Part shown: in pieces, positions 16,921-26,356 of the stretch
How the letters are laid out: each line of letters begins with the position of its first letter
How positions within the stretch are numbered: position 1 is the first letter of the stretch
Source of the DNA: Granulosicoccus sp036478565
Lineage (GTDB): Bacteria > Pseudomonadota > Gammaproteobacteria > Granulosicoccales > Granulosicoccaceae
Direction of reading: 5' to 3'
Length of the DNA stretch: 64,000 nucleotides
Assembly: GCA_965224525.1 (NCBI GenBank)
Contig: OZ245050.1
Location: 2,294,001 to 2,358,000, forward strand
Notes under the pieces: generated by a model
The model's input: only the letters and a program-made list of their open reading frames with translations
Database searches by the model: none
What the model was told of the DNA's origin: nothing
Position numbers and translations under genes: made by a program

Positions 16921-17739
16921 TCAATTATCTGAAGAGGGGTGCCCCGAAGGACGTCCCATTATCGGGATGACATTGGATCGATCCCGGTTGACTGCTTCAC
17001 CGGTTGCCCGCGCAAAGCTGCCAACGGCCATCGAAGGACTTTTCTGCCGCAGCCATTGACGACGCGCCAATGTCATTGGCAAGCTCTGCTTTTGAGCTCG
17101 CAAGATGTATAAACCACCCATTCCACCGAGCCAGGGCTGTAAATACTCGAGTCTCTGTAACCGCCTAAGCAATCGTTCACTGTTAATCGGTGGCCGAACA
17201 AACATCGCCGAGCTGTCGAGAACCCGGTAATCGAGCACTGACAACCAGTCAGCGACGCGTCTCCGGGTGTAAAAACGACCATTCCAAGGCACTCTTTGAC
17301 GCCACCTACCAAGAAAGTGACGAATACCAAAGGTGCTGACTGGATTGAATCCGATAATAATCAGCTGCCCGTCGTCCGTCAGAACCCGATCCGCCTCCCG
17401 CAGAGCCTGGTGTGGTGCTTCGCAGAAGTCGAGTGTATGGAAGAATAATACCGCCTTCATGCTATCGCTGGCGATCGGCAGCGAGTGCACATCAGAATGA
17501 ATATCAGCATTTTTTCCAGGCGAATCAAGAATCAGTCGCCGATGCAGCCCAGAGCCTTCAAGCAGGTCTTTGTTTTCGGAAAGATTACCAATTTGCAATC
17601 CTTGATACCCAAAAACATCCTGCAACCGTAAAGACAAAGCAACTTCGAGCTGTGACAGGATGGACTGACCGAGAGCCGTTGCGTACCATTGCGCCAACGG
17701 TAGTTGTGCATCGAGCCAGTCGGGTGAGCGCCGCGTCAT
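16921..17739 (-). CDS. SAM-dependent methyltransferase (class I)
   Basis: This is a 272-residue Rossmann-fold methyltransferase of the Methyltransf_11 type. The family regions visible are a degenerate SAM motif I (FGYQGLQIGNLSENKDLL), HSLPIASDSMKAVLFFHTLDF corresponding to the LPF-D-S-V motif, and READRVLTDDGQLIIIGFNP. The same gene lies between mltD and rnhA in Pseudomonas. Its substrate is not known to me. The start at 17739 was chosen because AAGAG precedes it; ATGs at 17754 and 17853 are possible, the latter overlapping the divergent mltD. Motif I lacks the usual GxGxG glycines, so SAM binding may be altered. Confidence 0.8.
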   Translation of the reverse strand: MTRRSPDWLDAQLPLAQWYATALGQSILSQLEVALSLRLQDVFGYQGLQIGNLSENKDLLEGSGLHRRLILDSPGKNADIHSDVHSLPIASDSMKAVLFFHTLDFCEAPHQALREADRVLTDDGQLIIIGFNPVSTFGIRHFLGRWRQRVPWNGRFYTRRRVADWLSVLDYRVLDSSAMFVRPPINSERLLRRLQRLEYLQPWLGGMGGLYILRAQKQSLPMTLARRQWLRQKSPSMAVGSFARATGEAVNRDRSNVIPIMGRPSGHPSSDN

Positions 17740-17779
17740 TTTTCTCTTTTGCATAGGTTCACAAGCTATCACCGCTTTT

Positions 17780-19303
17780 ATGAAGTTGTCGCTGCCTGCC
17801 TCATCCGTGAGCAGTAAAACATGCCGCGTCCACCGCATTATAGCGCCAGCCATGCTGTGCGCGCTGACGATTGGTCACGATTCCGCTGCCTACGCCCAGT
17901 CACTGGATGCTACGCGTGAGCCAAACAACCCTGTACCAAGGGTGCTGGCACTGCCCCTGATGGGCAATGCAGTCGAAACCGACCAGCTGCTGGTGCGTGA
18001 AATCACTGACGAATATATCCACGCACTCGAGCCTGCGACAACCACGGCCCCTGCAATGATGACTAGCCCTGCCAGTTCGCCAAGCGTCGCTGAGATACCA
18101 CAATTTGGTGCGCTGCAAACACCGGTGCCGGTCGAAGATACGGCACCAGACAACAGTGTTTGGTCAAAAATTCGCCATTCCGGACAACTGCCGGTCAGAG
18201 ACAACGAGCTAGTTCGCCAGTACACCGAACAATTTCGGCGAGACGCCCACTGGACAAGCAAGGTATTGCATCGCGGCAAACCGTATATTGGTCATGTCGT
18301 CAGTGAACTGCAATCGCGCTTTTTACCCATCGAGCTGGCTTTACTGCCAGCTATAGAAAGCGGCTATCAACCGCGAGCGCGAAGTCAGGTTGAGGCGGCG
18401 GGTATCTGGCAAATCGTGCCTCTTACAGCGCGCGAAATCGGCCTTGAGCACACTATCTGGTTTGACGGTCGAGCCGATATTGTTACCTCTACTACCGCTG
18501 CAATTGACTATCTGAGTTATCTGAATGCCGAATTCGACGGCGACTGGGAGTTGACACTGGCAGCCTACAATGCAGGACTTGGACGAGTTCGATCTGCGAT
18601 TCGAAAAAACAAAAAAGCCAATAAAGCCCATGACTTCTGGTCTCTGGATTTGCCAAACGAAACCCAACACTATGTACCCAAATTGCTTGCGCTGATCGAA
18701 CTGGTAAAAGACACGGAGAACAACGTTCTTGACATGCCGCCACTTGACTCTGTCAGTGCCTTTGAAGCGGTCAATATCGGTTTTCGAATTAGTCTGAACA
18801 AGGCTGCATCCATTGCTGGCTTACCGGAAAAGCAACTACGGCAACTAAACCCCGGTCTGACCCACGGCGTTACGTCTCCCGATGGCCCCCACCGCCTGTA
18901 CATGCCACTGGGCATCGCAGATACTTTCCTTGAACGTCTGGCAGCATCGGACATGAGCGAGATGTTTTCCGTACCACGGATTCATGAAGTCAGTGCTGGC
19001 GAAACGCTGAGTGGCATAGCTCTGCTATATGGCATTACACAAAAACGACTGCGTGACATGAATGGGTTGGTCGACTCAGGCATACAGACTGGTCAGAATC
19101 TCGCTGTCGTTGATACCCGCTCAATTGCCAGCAATGCCATCGACTATGTTGTGATTTCCGGCGATACGCTATCCAGCATAGCCAGACAATTTTCGGTCCG
19201 ACTCGGCGACATCAGTCAGCCAAACGGTAATCCACTGTCAAGTGATGTGATTTATCCGGGTGAAATACTCACAATAACCATACTGGATACCAGCCGTGGC
19301 TAG
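17780..19303 (+). CDS. mltD: Membrane-bound lytic murein transglycosylase D
   Basis: MltD cleaves the glycan strands of peptidoglycan. The 507-residue precursor has a signal peptide ending near AYA-QS (about residue 40), a proline/alanine-rich linker, the SLT domain with catalytic Glu in LLPAIESGYQPRARS (about 187-201) and GIWQIVPLTAREIGL, then two LysM domains (about 400-445 and 454-500, VSAGETLSGIALLYGI and VISGDTLSSIARQFSV). No lipobox is seen, unlike E. coli MltD, so the protein may be periplasmic and held by its LysM domains. It is divergent from the methyltransferase-rnhA-dnaQ operon. Confidence 0.92.
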   Translation: MKLSLPASSVSSKTCRVHRIIAPAMLCALTIGHDSAAYAQSLDATREPNNPVPRVLALPLMGNAVETDQLLVREITDEYIHALEPATTTAPAMMTSPASSPSVAEIPQFGALQTPVPVEDTAPDNSVWSKIRHSGQLPVRDNELVRQYTEQFRRDAHWTSKVLHRGKPYIGHVVSELQSRFLPIELALLPAIESGYQPRARSQVEAAGIWQIVPLTAREIGLEHTIWFDGRADIVTSTTAAIDYLSYLNAEFDGDWELTLAAYNAGLGRVRSAIRKNKKANKAHDFWSLDLPNETQHYVPKLLALIELVKDTENNVLDMPPLDSVSAFEAVNIGFRISLNKAASIAGLPEKQLRQLNPGLTHGVTSPDGPHRLYMPLGIADTFLERLAASDMSEMFSVPRIHEVSAGETLSGIALLYGITQKRLRDMNGLVDSGIQTGQNLAVVDTRSIASNAIDYVVISGDTLSSIARQFSVRLGDISQPNGNPLSSDVIYPGEILTITILDTSRG

Positions 19304-19528
19304 CCTGAGCGGCTGAACCGTCTTTGCTAACAGCCTGGCATTGGTCTATTCCCCGTTTTCCGCAATCTGCGACACTATGGTGACAGGTCTGTTTCGTAAC
19401 AATCGATGACATATCAGTGCCAGTATCGGTTGACGTAAGCACCTGAATTGCCAATAATTGTGACCCGGTCGACAGTCAGCCCAACTGGTACACCTGTTCC
19501 GCGAAAAACTCTCGCTTTGGAAACCTGC

Positions 19529-20527
19529 ATGACAACAATAATCGTTCTGAACGAAGGTAACGAAATCGACGAGTTCGAATTCGAGCCGGCGCAATCTGTT
19601 ATCGAAATTGGCAGAAGAACCAACAATGACGTCTGCATACCCGACTTGTCCGTCAGTGGGTTGCATGCCCGTATCAATTTCGATAACGGCGATGCCTGGA
19701 TAGAAGATCTCCACAGCACTAACGGTTCTTATATAAATGGGCGGTTAATCAGCCGTCAGCGCCTAAACAACGGCGATGAAATAGTGCTGGGTAAAGTGCT
19801 TGTCCGCTTTCAGCAAACTCAGAGCACTCTGGATACCAGCAACACCGCTCCCGACGTCATAGCGGATACTGCCTATGCGTCAGAGACAGACAAGGACTCA
19901 TCGGTAGCCACTGTCTCACCTGCAAACGTCGAGTCACACCATAGCAGCGAGAACAAGCAGCCGGTTATTGACGACGACCGTTTGCCGGAAGCAGACAACG
20001 ACGTTGATGATGACGAGCCGATGACGTTGTCGCAAAGAGCAAAAGTTGCTCTTGGTCGGGTACCGGCATCGGCAGAATCATCCGACCAGATTGCCGCCAC
20101 AATTTCAGATGTAAATGGCGTCACTAATGCTCGTATTCCGGAAATCCACCGTGCAGGCGTTGAACCAACGCCACGTTCAACCGAACCGCTTCATCCGCTG
20201 GAAGGCGTCGAACATCAACAACCCATGCACGATCTGGACAGTTCTCAGGCGGCTTCTCGCGGTGCGGTTATTGAAATAAAGAACGGTGCCAAATCAGGAC
20301 AAATTTTACCGATCGATAAACCCGTTACGACGCTTGGGCGTCCAGGTATACAGATTGCCGCCATCATGCGTAAGCCAGACGGCTATTTCCTGATGCACAT
20401 CGAAAGCGATGACAGTGTTGACCGGCCAACTTTAAACCAGGACTCAATTGGCGATGAACCCGTCATGCTGCACAGCGGTGACGAACTCAACGTCGCTGGC
20501 ATTGACGTGGAATTCATGCTGTCCTGA
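19529..20527 (+). CDS. FHA domain protein
   Basis: The 332-residue protein begins with a forkhead-associated domain, a phosphothreonine-binding fold: VIEIGRRTNNDVCIPDLSVSG-LH then DLHSTNGSYINGRLI (about residues 23-80). An acidic, probably disordered linker follows (about 95-240). The C-terminus (about 250-332) starts GAVIEIKNGAKSG and resembles a second, degenerate FHA domain: it keeps VTTLGRPG and GDELNVAGIDVEF but lacks the S-x-x-H motif. No transmembrane segment is visible. The start at 19529 matches where the domain begins. No Ser/Thr kinase or phosphatase gene is adjacent, so the binding partner is unknown. Confidence 0.85.
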   Translation: MTTIIVLNEGNEIDEFEFEPAQSVIEIGRRTNNDVCIPDLSVSGLHARINFDNGDAWIEDLHSTNGSYINGRLISRQRLNNGDEIVLGKVLVRFQQTQSTLDTSNTAPDVIADTAYASETDKDSSVATVSPANVESHHSSENKQPVIDDDRLPEADNDVDDDEPMTLSQRAKVALGRVPASAESSDQIAATISDVNGVTNARIPEIHRAGVEPTPRSTEPLHPLEGVEHQQPMHDLDSSQAASRGAVIEIKNGAKSGQILPIDKPVTTLGRPGIQIAAIMRKPDGYFLMHIESDDSVDRPTLNQDSIGDEPVMLHSGDELNVAGIDVEFMLS

Positions 20528-20621
20528 TTTTTGGCACTATAGATTCGCGGCATCCATGAGCATTCGCCATGGATAGCTTAAAGAATCTGTGCAACGGGAG
20601 CCGTATGAGCAGCACTGCGGA

Positions 20622-21536
20622 TTATGTTTTGGTGCCGGAATACAACCCGCTTGACAGGTAACGATCACCCCGGTCACAAACGATACTGACAACAACCGCG
20701 TTTTTGAGTTCAGGTAACAATCGCAAAACGACCTGCAGAGCGCCGCCACTGGAGACGCCTGCAAAAATACCTTCCTCTCTGGCCAATCGACGAGCCATAT
20801 CCTCTGCGTTCGAAGCACTGACATCGACTAATCTGTCGACACGATCAGGTTCGTATATTTTTGGTAAATACGCTTCTGGCCAACGCCTTATTCCAGGGAT
20901 GCTGGAACCATCTTCAGGCTGTACACCAATTATCTGAATATCGGGATTCTGTTCCTTCAGATAGCGCGACACGCCCATTATTGTGCCGGTCGTACCCATC
21001 GAACTGACGAAGTGAGTAATGCGACCGGCGGTGGCTTGCCATATTTCCGGCCCCGTCGACTCATAATGAGCGTTCCAGTTGTCCGCATTGGCAAACTGAT
21101 CCAGCACCAGCCCTTCACCTTCTGTCGCCATACGTGCAGCTTCATCCCGCGCAAATTCCATGCCTTGTTCTTTAGTGACCAATACCAGCTCAGCGCCATA
21201 AGCCCGCATGGATGTCTTGCGCTCTTCGGTCATGTTATCCGGCATCAACAAACGCAAACGATAGCCCATACTTGCCGCTACCATCGCAAGCGCAATGCCT
21301 GTATTACCACTAGTGGCTTCAATGAGCAGGTCACCCGGTTTGATGGTGCCGCGCTGTTCGGCCATACGGATCATGTTGAACGCTGGCCGGTCCTTGACAG
21401 AGCCTGCAGGATTATCGCCTTCCAGCTTGCAAAACACCTGGTTACCTTGATCGTTAGCGGCCAGACGCTGCACCGGTACCAACCTCGTATGGCCAATCTG
21501 GTCGACCAGCGATGCTATGTTCAACTCTGTTGTCAT
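20622..21536 (-). CDS. cysM: Cysteine synthase B
   Basis: CysM makes cysteine (or S-sulfocysteine) from O-acetylserine and sulfide or thiosulfate, using PLP. The 304-residue protein has the PLP lysine in GSVKDRPA (K48), the phosphate loop TSGNTGIALA, GTTGTIMGVSRYL, and the C-terminal VSIVCDRGDRYLSSGLY typical of the CysM rather than CysK branch. The start at 21536 has GAGGA at the correct spacing; a longer frame would run into the miaA region. It is the last gene of the minus-strand tsaE-amiC-mutL-miaA-cysM run. Confidence 0.93.
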   Translation of the reverse strand: MTTELNIASLVDQIGHTRLVPVQRLAANDQGNQVFCKLEGDNPAGSVKDRPAFNMIRMAEQRGTIKPGDLLIEATSGNTGIALAMVAASMGYRLRLLMPDNMTEERKTSMRAYGAELVLVTKEQGMEFARDEAARMATEGEGLVLDQFANADNWNAHYESTGPEIWQATAGRITHFVSSMGTTGTIMGVSRYLKEQNPDIQIIGVQPEDGSSIPGIRRWPEAYLPKIYEPDRVDRLVDVSASNAEDMARRLAREEGIFAGVSSGGALQVVLRLLPELKNAVVVSIVCDRGDRYLSSGLYSGTKT

Positions 21537-21567
21537 GCGAGGTTCCTCATTCTGATAGAAAATACCG

Positions 21568-22527
21568 TCATAGCGCCGGATGACGAAATGCCTGTTCGAC
21601 GACATGCAATGCGCTCTTAGCCTGCGTTGCCAGGTCCAGACGATCTGCGGCAAGCGTCGATATGTCTGGCATACCACGCAACCAGGTCAGTTGTCGTTTC
21701 GCTAGTTGTCGGGTAGCAGCGATTGCCTTGTCCGGCCACAACTTGTCAGTTTCGCCATCGTCCAGATAGTGCCATGCCTGGCGATAACCAACACTGCGCA
21801 TACTTGGCAACCCAGCGTGCAGGCGTACATCTGCTCGCAAAGTTCTGACTTCATCCAGAAAACCGCGTTCCAGCATGGCCGTAAAGCGGCTGTGAATACG
21901 CTTGTGCAGCCAGCTGCGTTCATCGGGTACCAACGCAAGTTTCACTGGTGGGCACGATAGCCGCGTCGTCGTTGCTGCCTGCAGTTCTGATATCGATTGC
22001 CCTTTGATTCGATACACTTCCAGTGCTCTCTGTACACGCTGAGGATCATTGGGGTGGATCCGAGCGGCTGATACCGGATCCACACGCGCAAGCTCTTTAT
22101 GTATTTCAGGCCACCCACGTACGTTGGCATCTGCCTCGATAGCCGCGCGTATTTCAGCATCAGCGGCGGGTAATTCGGCCAGCCCGTGTTGCAAGGCATT
22201 AAAGTACAGCATGGTGCCACCAGCAAGAATCGGTACCTTTCCACGCGCCTGAATGACCTCAATGGTGGACAAGGCATCGCTGCAGAAATCCGCAGCTGAG
22301 TAGCTCTGCCAAGGTTGTCGAATATCAATTAGATGATGCACCACACCCGCCTGTTCATGTAACCCTGGTTTTGCCGTACCGATATCAAGTCCGTGATAAA
22401 TCACGCTGGAATCGACACTGATTATTTCGCCATTCAGCTGCCTGGCAAGTTCTAAAGACAATGCTGTCTTGCCACTGGCTGTTGGACCAGCCAGGAAAAC
22501 AACCGGCATGTTTGGTATTTCTGTCAC
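21568..22527 (-). CDS. miaA: tRNA dimethylallyltransferase MiaA
   Basis: MiaA adds a dimethylallyl group to A37 of tRNAs reading UNN codons. The 319-residue protein has the P-loop GPTASGKT at 14-21, ISVDSSVIYHGLDIGTAKP with the family DSxxxYxxxDIGTAKP motif, and QRALEVYRIKGQSISELQ. The first possible start is a GTG at 22527; an ATG six codons later (22509) gives 313 residues, and neither has a strong ribosome binding site. It follows mutL by 24 bp. In most Gammaproteobacteria hfq comes next, but here cysM does. Confidence 0.95.
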   Translation of the reverse strand: MTEIPNMPVVFLAGPTASGKTALSLELARQLNGEIISVDSSVIYHGLDIGTAKPGLHEQAGVVHHLIDIRQPWQSYSAADFCSDALSTIEVIQARGKVPILAGGTMLYFNALQHGLAELPAADAEIRAAIEADANVRGWPEIHKELARVDPVSAARIHPNDPQRVQRALEVYRIKGQSISELQAATTTRLSCPPVKLALVPDERSWLHKRIHSRFTAMLERGFLDEVRTLRADVRLHAGLPSMRSVGYRQAWHYLDDGETDKLWPDKAIAATRQLAKRQLTWLRGMPDISTLAADRLDLATQAKSALHVVEQAFRHPAL

Positions 22528-22551
22528 GGGAATTTAACCGAATCATGCACC

Positions 22552-24447
22552 TTAGCGCCCACGAAGAAATAGCTTATCCAGTTCGCCCATCGACAACGCT
22601 GTCCAGGTTGGTCGACCATGATTGCACTGGCCGCTATTAGGCGTGACTTCCATCTCCCGCAGCAGGGCATTCATTTCACCAACAGTCAATACCCGGTTAG
22701 CCCGGACAGAACCATGACACGCCATCGATGACAGGACGCCGTCTACCGCTGCAGTCAACCGCTCGCTGCTGTTGTGGTTCATAAGATCAGAAACAACATC
22801 GCGTAACAGCGCCGTCGCATCGGCGTGACCGAGCATTGCGGGAACTTCGCGAATGCACAGTTGTTCAGGTCCGACTCGGTCAACCACCAGACCCAGGCCC
22901 TGCAACCACTCACGCCCGGTTTCGCAGCGATCGGCCTCCGCTTCGCTGACGTTGACCACAGGTGGTACCAGAAGCGCCTGCCGTTTGATCGCTTGCGAAT
23001 GGTAGTCGGCTTTGAGCCGTTCATAGGTAATGCGTTCGTGAGCCGCATGCGCATCCACCACAATCATGCCGTCCGCATTCTCCGCCAATACATAAACCCC
23101 GTGCAGATGTGTCTTGGCAAAACCAAGCGGCGGAATGTACGACTCTGCTGCTTTGGCGTCTTGCAATGCTGCCGTTTGACCCGAGCGAGCATACGGACTG
23201 ACCGGCATGGCCGCATGACGACTGCCGCTCCCCTGAACTGCAGATGCAGGTGTAGCGCCAAGTCTGCTCATCCCGTCAAACTGTTCTCGCGCCTGTAGCA
23301 CCATGTTTGCCTGCCCCCCCCGCCCTGGATATTCGCCGGAAAAAGCATTGCCCATAGCCGGATTGCTGGCCGCCGGGAGACTGCCTGGTGCTATGCCCTC
23401 GGCGCCCTGCTTAAATTTGTTTATATTTGCACTCGCAAGCTGATCCGCCGGTGACATCGCCGCCAGAAACTCCTTGAGTGAGCGTCTAATGAACCCGTGT
23501 ACCAACTGACTGTCCCTAAAACGTACCTCCTGCTTCCCAGGGTGTACATTGACATCAACAGTCACAGGGTCGATCGTTAAAAACAGCACGAAGGCCGGAT
23601 GTCGCTGGTGATAGATTAGATCCGAATACGCTTGTTTTACTGCGTGGGATATCACCTTGTCACGCACCATGCGCTGATTGACATAGAAATACTGCATGTC
23701 CGGCTGACTGCGTGAGAATGTCGGCTCGGCAACCCAGCCGGACAAACGCAATCCCAGCGCTTCCAGATTCACGGCACGGGCTGCCTCGCCAAACGCCTTG
23801 CCAAGAATACGGGTTATGCGAATGTTTCTTGCAGCAGCATCGGTTGCAGTACGACAGTCAAACGTCGCCTTGCCATTGTGAAGCAGACTGAAAGCACAGT
23901 CAGGATGAGCCATCGCCAGCGTCTTTACCACCGATTCCGAGCGTGCATATTCCGTACGGGGTGTACGCATGAATTTGCGTCGCGCCGGTACATTATAAAA
24001 CAGGCTTTCGACGTCAACCGTGCTACCCACCGGGTGAGCCGCCGGTTGCTGATCTACACCGCCATCGTGACGATAGTGAATAGTCGCTCCATGTTCATCA
24101 TCCTTGACTCTTGCGCTTAAAGTCAGCCGCGACACAGAGGCAATGCTTGGCAGAGCCTCGCCTCGAAACCCCATGGTCAGCACCGACTCCAGATCCTGCA
24201 TAGAGGAAATTTTGCTGGTCGCATGCCGACTCAGCGCCAACGGCATTTCGGCCGGACTGATGCCATGACCGTTATCACGCACCCTTATACGTTCAAGCCC
24301 CCCCTGCTCCAGATCTATCTGAATTCGAGTAGCGCCTGCATCCAGACTGTTTTCGATCAACTCCTTGACAATCGATGCCGGGCGCTCGATAACCTCACCG
24401 GCTGCAATCTGGTTAATCAGGTGATCGGGCAATTGTTCGATGGGCAT
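22552..24447 (-). CDS. mutL: DNA mismatch repair protein MutL
   Basis: MutL links MutS mismatch recognition to downstream excision. The 631-residue protein has the GHKL ATPase domain (ELIENSLDAGATRI, DNGHGISPAEM, SRHATSKI, TMGFRGEALPSIASV), a variable linker (about 340-430), and a C-terminal dimerisation domain. That domain contains D465-x-H-A-x2-E-x4-E (in DAHAAHERITYE), ACHGSVRANR and CNHGRPT, the three motifs of the endonuclease-active MutL type found in bacteria lacking MutH. I infer that this MutL nicks DNA itself. It lies between amiC and miaA on the minus strand. Confidence 0.97.
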   Translation of the reverse strand: MPIEQLPDHLINQIAAGEVIERPASIVKELIENSLDAGATRIQIDLEQGGLERIRVRDNGHGISPAEMPLALSRHATSKISSMQDLESVLTMGFRGEALPSIASVSRLTLSARVKDDEHGATIHYRHDGGVDQQPAAHPVGSTVDVESLFYNVPARRKFMRTPRTEYARSESVVKTLAMAHPDCAFSLLHNGKATFDCRTATDAAARNIRITRILGKAFGEAARAVNLEALGLRLSGWVAEPTFSRSQPDMQYFYVNQRMVRDKVISHAVKQAYSDLIYHQRHPAFVLFLTIDPVTVDVNVHPGKQEVRFRDSQLVHGFIRRSLKEFLAAMSPADQLASANINKFKQGAEGIAPGSLPAASNPAMGNAFSGEYPGRGGQANMVLQAREQFDGMSRLGATPASAVQGSGSRHAAMPVSPYARSGQTAALQDAKAAESYIPPLGFAKTHLHGVYVLAENADGMIVVDAHAAHERITYERLKADYHSQAIKRQALLVPPVVNVSEAEADRCETGREWLQGLGLVVDRVGPEQLCIREVPAMLGHADATALLRDVVSDLMNHNSSERLTAAVDGVLSSMACHGSVRANRVLTVGEMNALLREMEVTPNSGQCNHGRPTWTALSMGELDKLFLRGR

Positions 24448-24519
24448 GTCGGCGAGCTGTGCAGGACTGTATGTCCATTATGCGCCAGTACGCGAAAAAG
24501 TACGGGGACTCAATTCAGC

Positions 24520-25710
24520 TTAGCCGCTTCGATGCCGCTGTTGTGCCAGTAACGTGCCGGCTGGCGCACGCCGTAGCAGAAATCTGTAGACACCGCTGCC
24601 TATGGCGAAAGCCAGTTGCTCCTGAAACTGTGGGTCGTTGAGTTTGCGTTCCTCTTCCAGGTTGGAGATAAAGGCTGTCTCGATTAGAATGGAAGGTATG
24701 TCGGGAGACTTCAATACAGCAAACGCAGCCTGCTCTACCCGCGGCTTGTGCACAGAACCGATAGCCTTCAGTTGCGCCAGGACTTCCCCGCCAAGATCCA
24801 TGCTGGATTCCATGGTGCTGTTCTGGGCAAGATCCAGCAGCGTTTGCCGTAACGACTCTTCCAGGCCATCCAGCATGACATCACCAAACAATGCATCTGC
24901 TTTGTTTTCGCTCTCTGCCAGCCACTCGGCAGCCTCGGAACTTGCACCATCAAGCGACAGCGCATAAACCGAGCTACCCTTGGCGGCAAGTCGCTTGAAC
25001 GCATCGGCGTGGATTGATACAAACAAGTCTGCCTCGTGCTGTCGCGCCAGTTTTATGCGTTCGCGCAAAGCAATGTAAGTATCGTCTTTACGAATCATAA
25101 CGGGTGAGATCCCCGGCACGGCTGCAAGCTGGCGATACAGTTGTTGTGCGATTTTCAGCGTGACATCCTTTTCGTATGTATCGCGCTGCCCTACCGCACC
25201 GGAGTCCTCACCGCCATGACCGGCATCAATTGCCACGACGACATCGCGTAACGGTGAAGACTCGACAAGCCGGTGTCGGGATTTAGCCAGTGCCGGATTT
25301 CCTTTGACACCAAGATCGACCAACAAGCGCTGACCTCCCTGTCGCGGAACAAACCGAAAAGCCGGTTCTACCGAACGTCGCAGATCGACCACGATGCGCA
25401 GTTTTTGTCCATCATGCAGCCCGTATCGTATCGATGCCACCACACCCTCGTCGTAATGGGTTGTACCGAAAGTGCCGGCAAGCGTGGTATTGGGCAAATC
25501 GATGACCAGACGCTCGGGATCTGCCAGGGTAAACAGCCTGGCACCCGTGGCTACCTGGTCCAGGTCGAAGTGCAACTTGACCGTTTCCTGCTGCACCATG
25601 CGAAAGCCGGAAAGTTGCGTGCTTGCCTGCAGTAAACCTGCTGGTCCCGTCAGTAAACCTCCGCCGAGCAGGAACACCAGCTGCCGGCGTCGGGAAAAAA
25701 CCACCTTCAT
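24520..25710 (-). CDS. amiC: N-acetylmuramoyl-L-alanine amidase (AmiC/AmiB type)
   Basis: This zinc amidase cleaves the stem peptide from MurNAc during septum splitting. The 396-residue precursor has an N-terminal signal with three arginines (SRRRQLVFLLGGG), compatible with Tat export as for E. coli AmiC, an AMIN domain for septal targeting (about 30-130), and an Amidase_3 domain with the zinc-binding VVAIDAGHGGEDSGA near 156, FVSIHADAF and SILIETAFISNLEEE. It sits between tsaE and mutL, as amiB/amiC homologues do in most Gammaproteobacteria. Choice between amiB and amiC naming is uncertain. Confidence 0.9.
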   Translation of the reverse strand: MKVVFSRRRQLVFLLGGGLLTGPAGLLQASTQLSGFRMVQQETVKLHFDLDQVATGARLFTLADPERLVIDLPNTTLAGTFGTTHYDEGVVASIRYGLHDGQKLRIVVDLRRSVEPAFRFVPRQGGQRLLVDLGVKGNPALAKSRHRLVESSPLRDVVVAIDAGHGGEDSGAVGQRDTYEKDVTLKIAQQLYRQLAAVPGISPVMIRKDDTYIALRERIKLARQHEADLFVSIHADAFKRLAAKGSSVYALSLDGASSEAAEWLAESENKADALFGDVMLDGLEESLRQTLLDLAQNSTMESSMDLGGEVLAQLKAIGSVHKPRVEQAAFAVLKSPDIPSILIETAFISNLEEERKLNDPQFQEQLAFAIGSGVYRFLLRRAPAGTLLAQQRHRSG

Positions 25711-25873
25711 TCAATCACTACCCCTTTTCGATTCATACCGTGGCTTGACACCTCTGGCGGGCGCTTTGCCAGAGCACGTCATGCACAGCTTCGCTAAATT
25801 AAGCATAGAAGGTGATTTCATAAATGCAAAAATACTGCGAAGCATAGGGTCATATGTGTTCGCTGGGGATCCG

Positions 25874-26311
25874 TCAAAATCTGGACCGTACCGTCACCCT
25901 GCGAACCAGATTAACGGCATAGTCGATCGCGATGGCAAGATCTGCCTCTGGCAGAAAATCCCCCGCCTGTTCAGGCCATTCAATCAGCACCAGATCATGT
26001 TGCGACACGACATCGTCAAACCCGATGTAGTGTAGTTCCTCCGGATCAGCCAGCCTGTACAAATCCAGATGCGCAATCGAGCAATTCGCAGTGGCGTAGG
26101 TCTCAACCAGTGTGTAGGTTGGACTTTTGACTGCCCCGGAATAACCCAGAGCGTGGATAATGGCTCTTGCCAATACGCTTTTGCCTGCACCAAGCTCCCC
26201 GGACAGGGTAACAATTGCAGGTAATTGCAGCCGCCTGGCAAGCGTTTGCCCCAATGACTGCATAGCGGCCTCGTCGCTTACATTGAACTTGTCGATATTT
26301 TCGTTTGTCAC
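25874..26311 (-). CDS. tsaE: tRNA t6A biosynthesis ATPase TsaE
   Basis: TsaE is the P-loop ATPase that regenerates the TsaBD(E) complex making N6-threonylcarbamoyladenosine in tRNAs reading ANN codons. The 145-residue protein has GELGAGKS at 38-45, KSPTYTLVETY and HLDLYRLADPEEL, all diagnostic. The start is a GTG with GGA five bases upstream. A 163-bp gap holding a 7-bp stem (25752-25774) separates it from amiC. The usual upstream partner nnr is absent; an exoD-like gene is there instead. Confidence 0.95.
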   Translation of the reverse strand: MTNENIDKFNVSDEAAMQSLGQTLARRLQLPAIVTLSGELGAGKSVLARAIIHALGYSGAVKSPTYTLVETYATANCSIAHLDLYRLADPEELHYIGFDDVVSQHDLVLIEWPEQAGDFLPEADLAIAIDYAVNLVRRVTVRSRF

Positions 26312-26356
26312 AGCTATCCGGGTTCAGACACGATTCTCCAGTAGATCTGTGAGTGC

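Noticed and set aside
20552..20576. A 7-bp stem (ATCCATG/CATGGAT) between the convergent FHA and cysM genes considered as a terminator
   Set aside because: AT-rich stem, 9-nt loop and no T-run on either strand.
21012..21620. A 202-codon plus-strand open frame opposite cysM
   Set aside because: Antisense shadow; product is His/Cys-rich without recognisable fold.
25752..25774. A 7-bp stem (CTCTGGC/GCCAGAG) before amiC considered as a terminator for tsaE
   Set aside because: No U-run follows on the minus strand and the stem is short; it could be chance.
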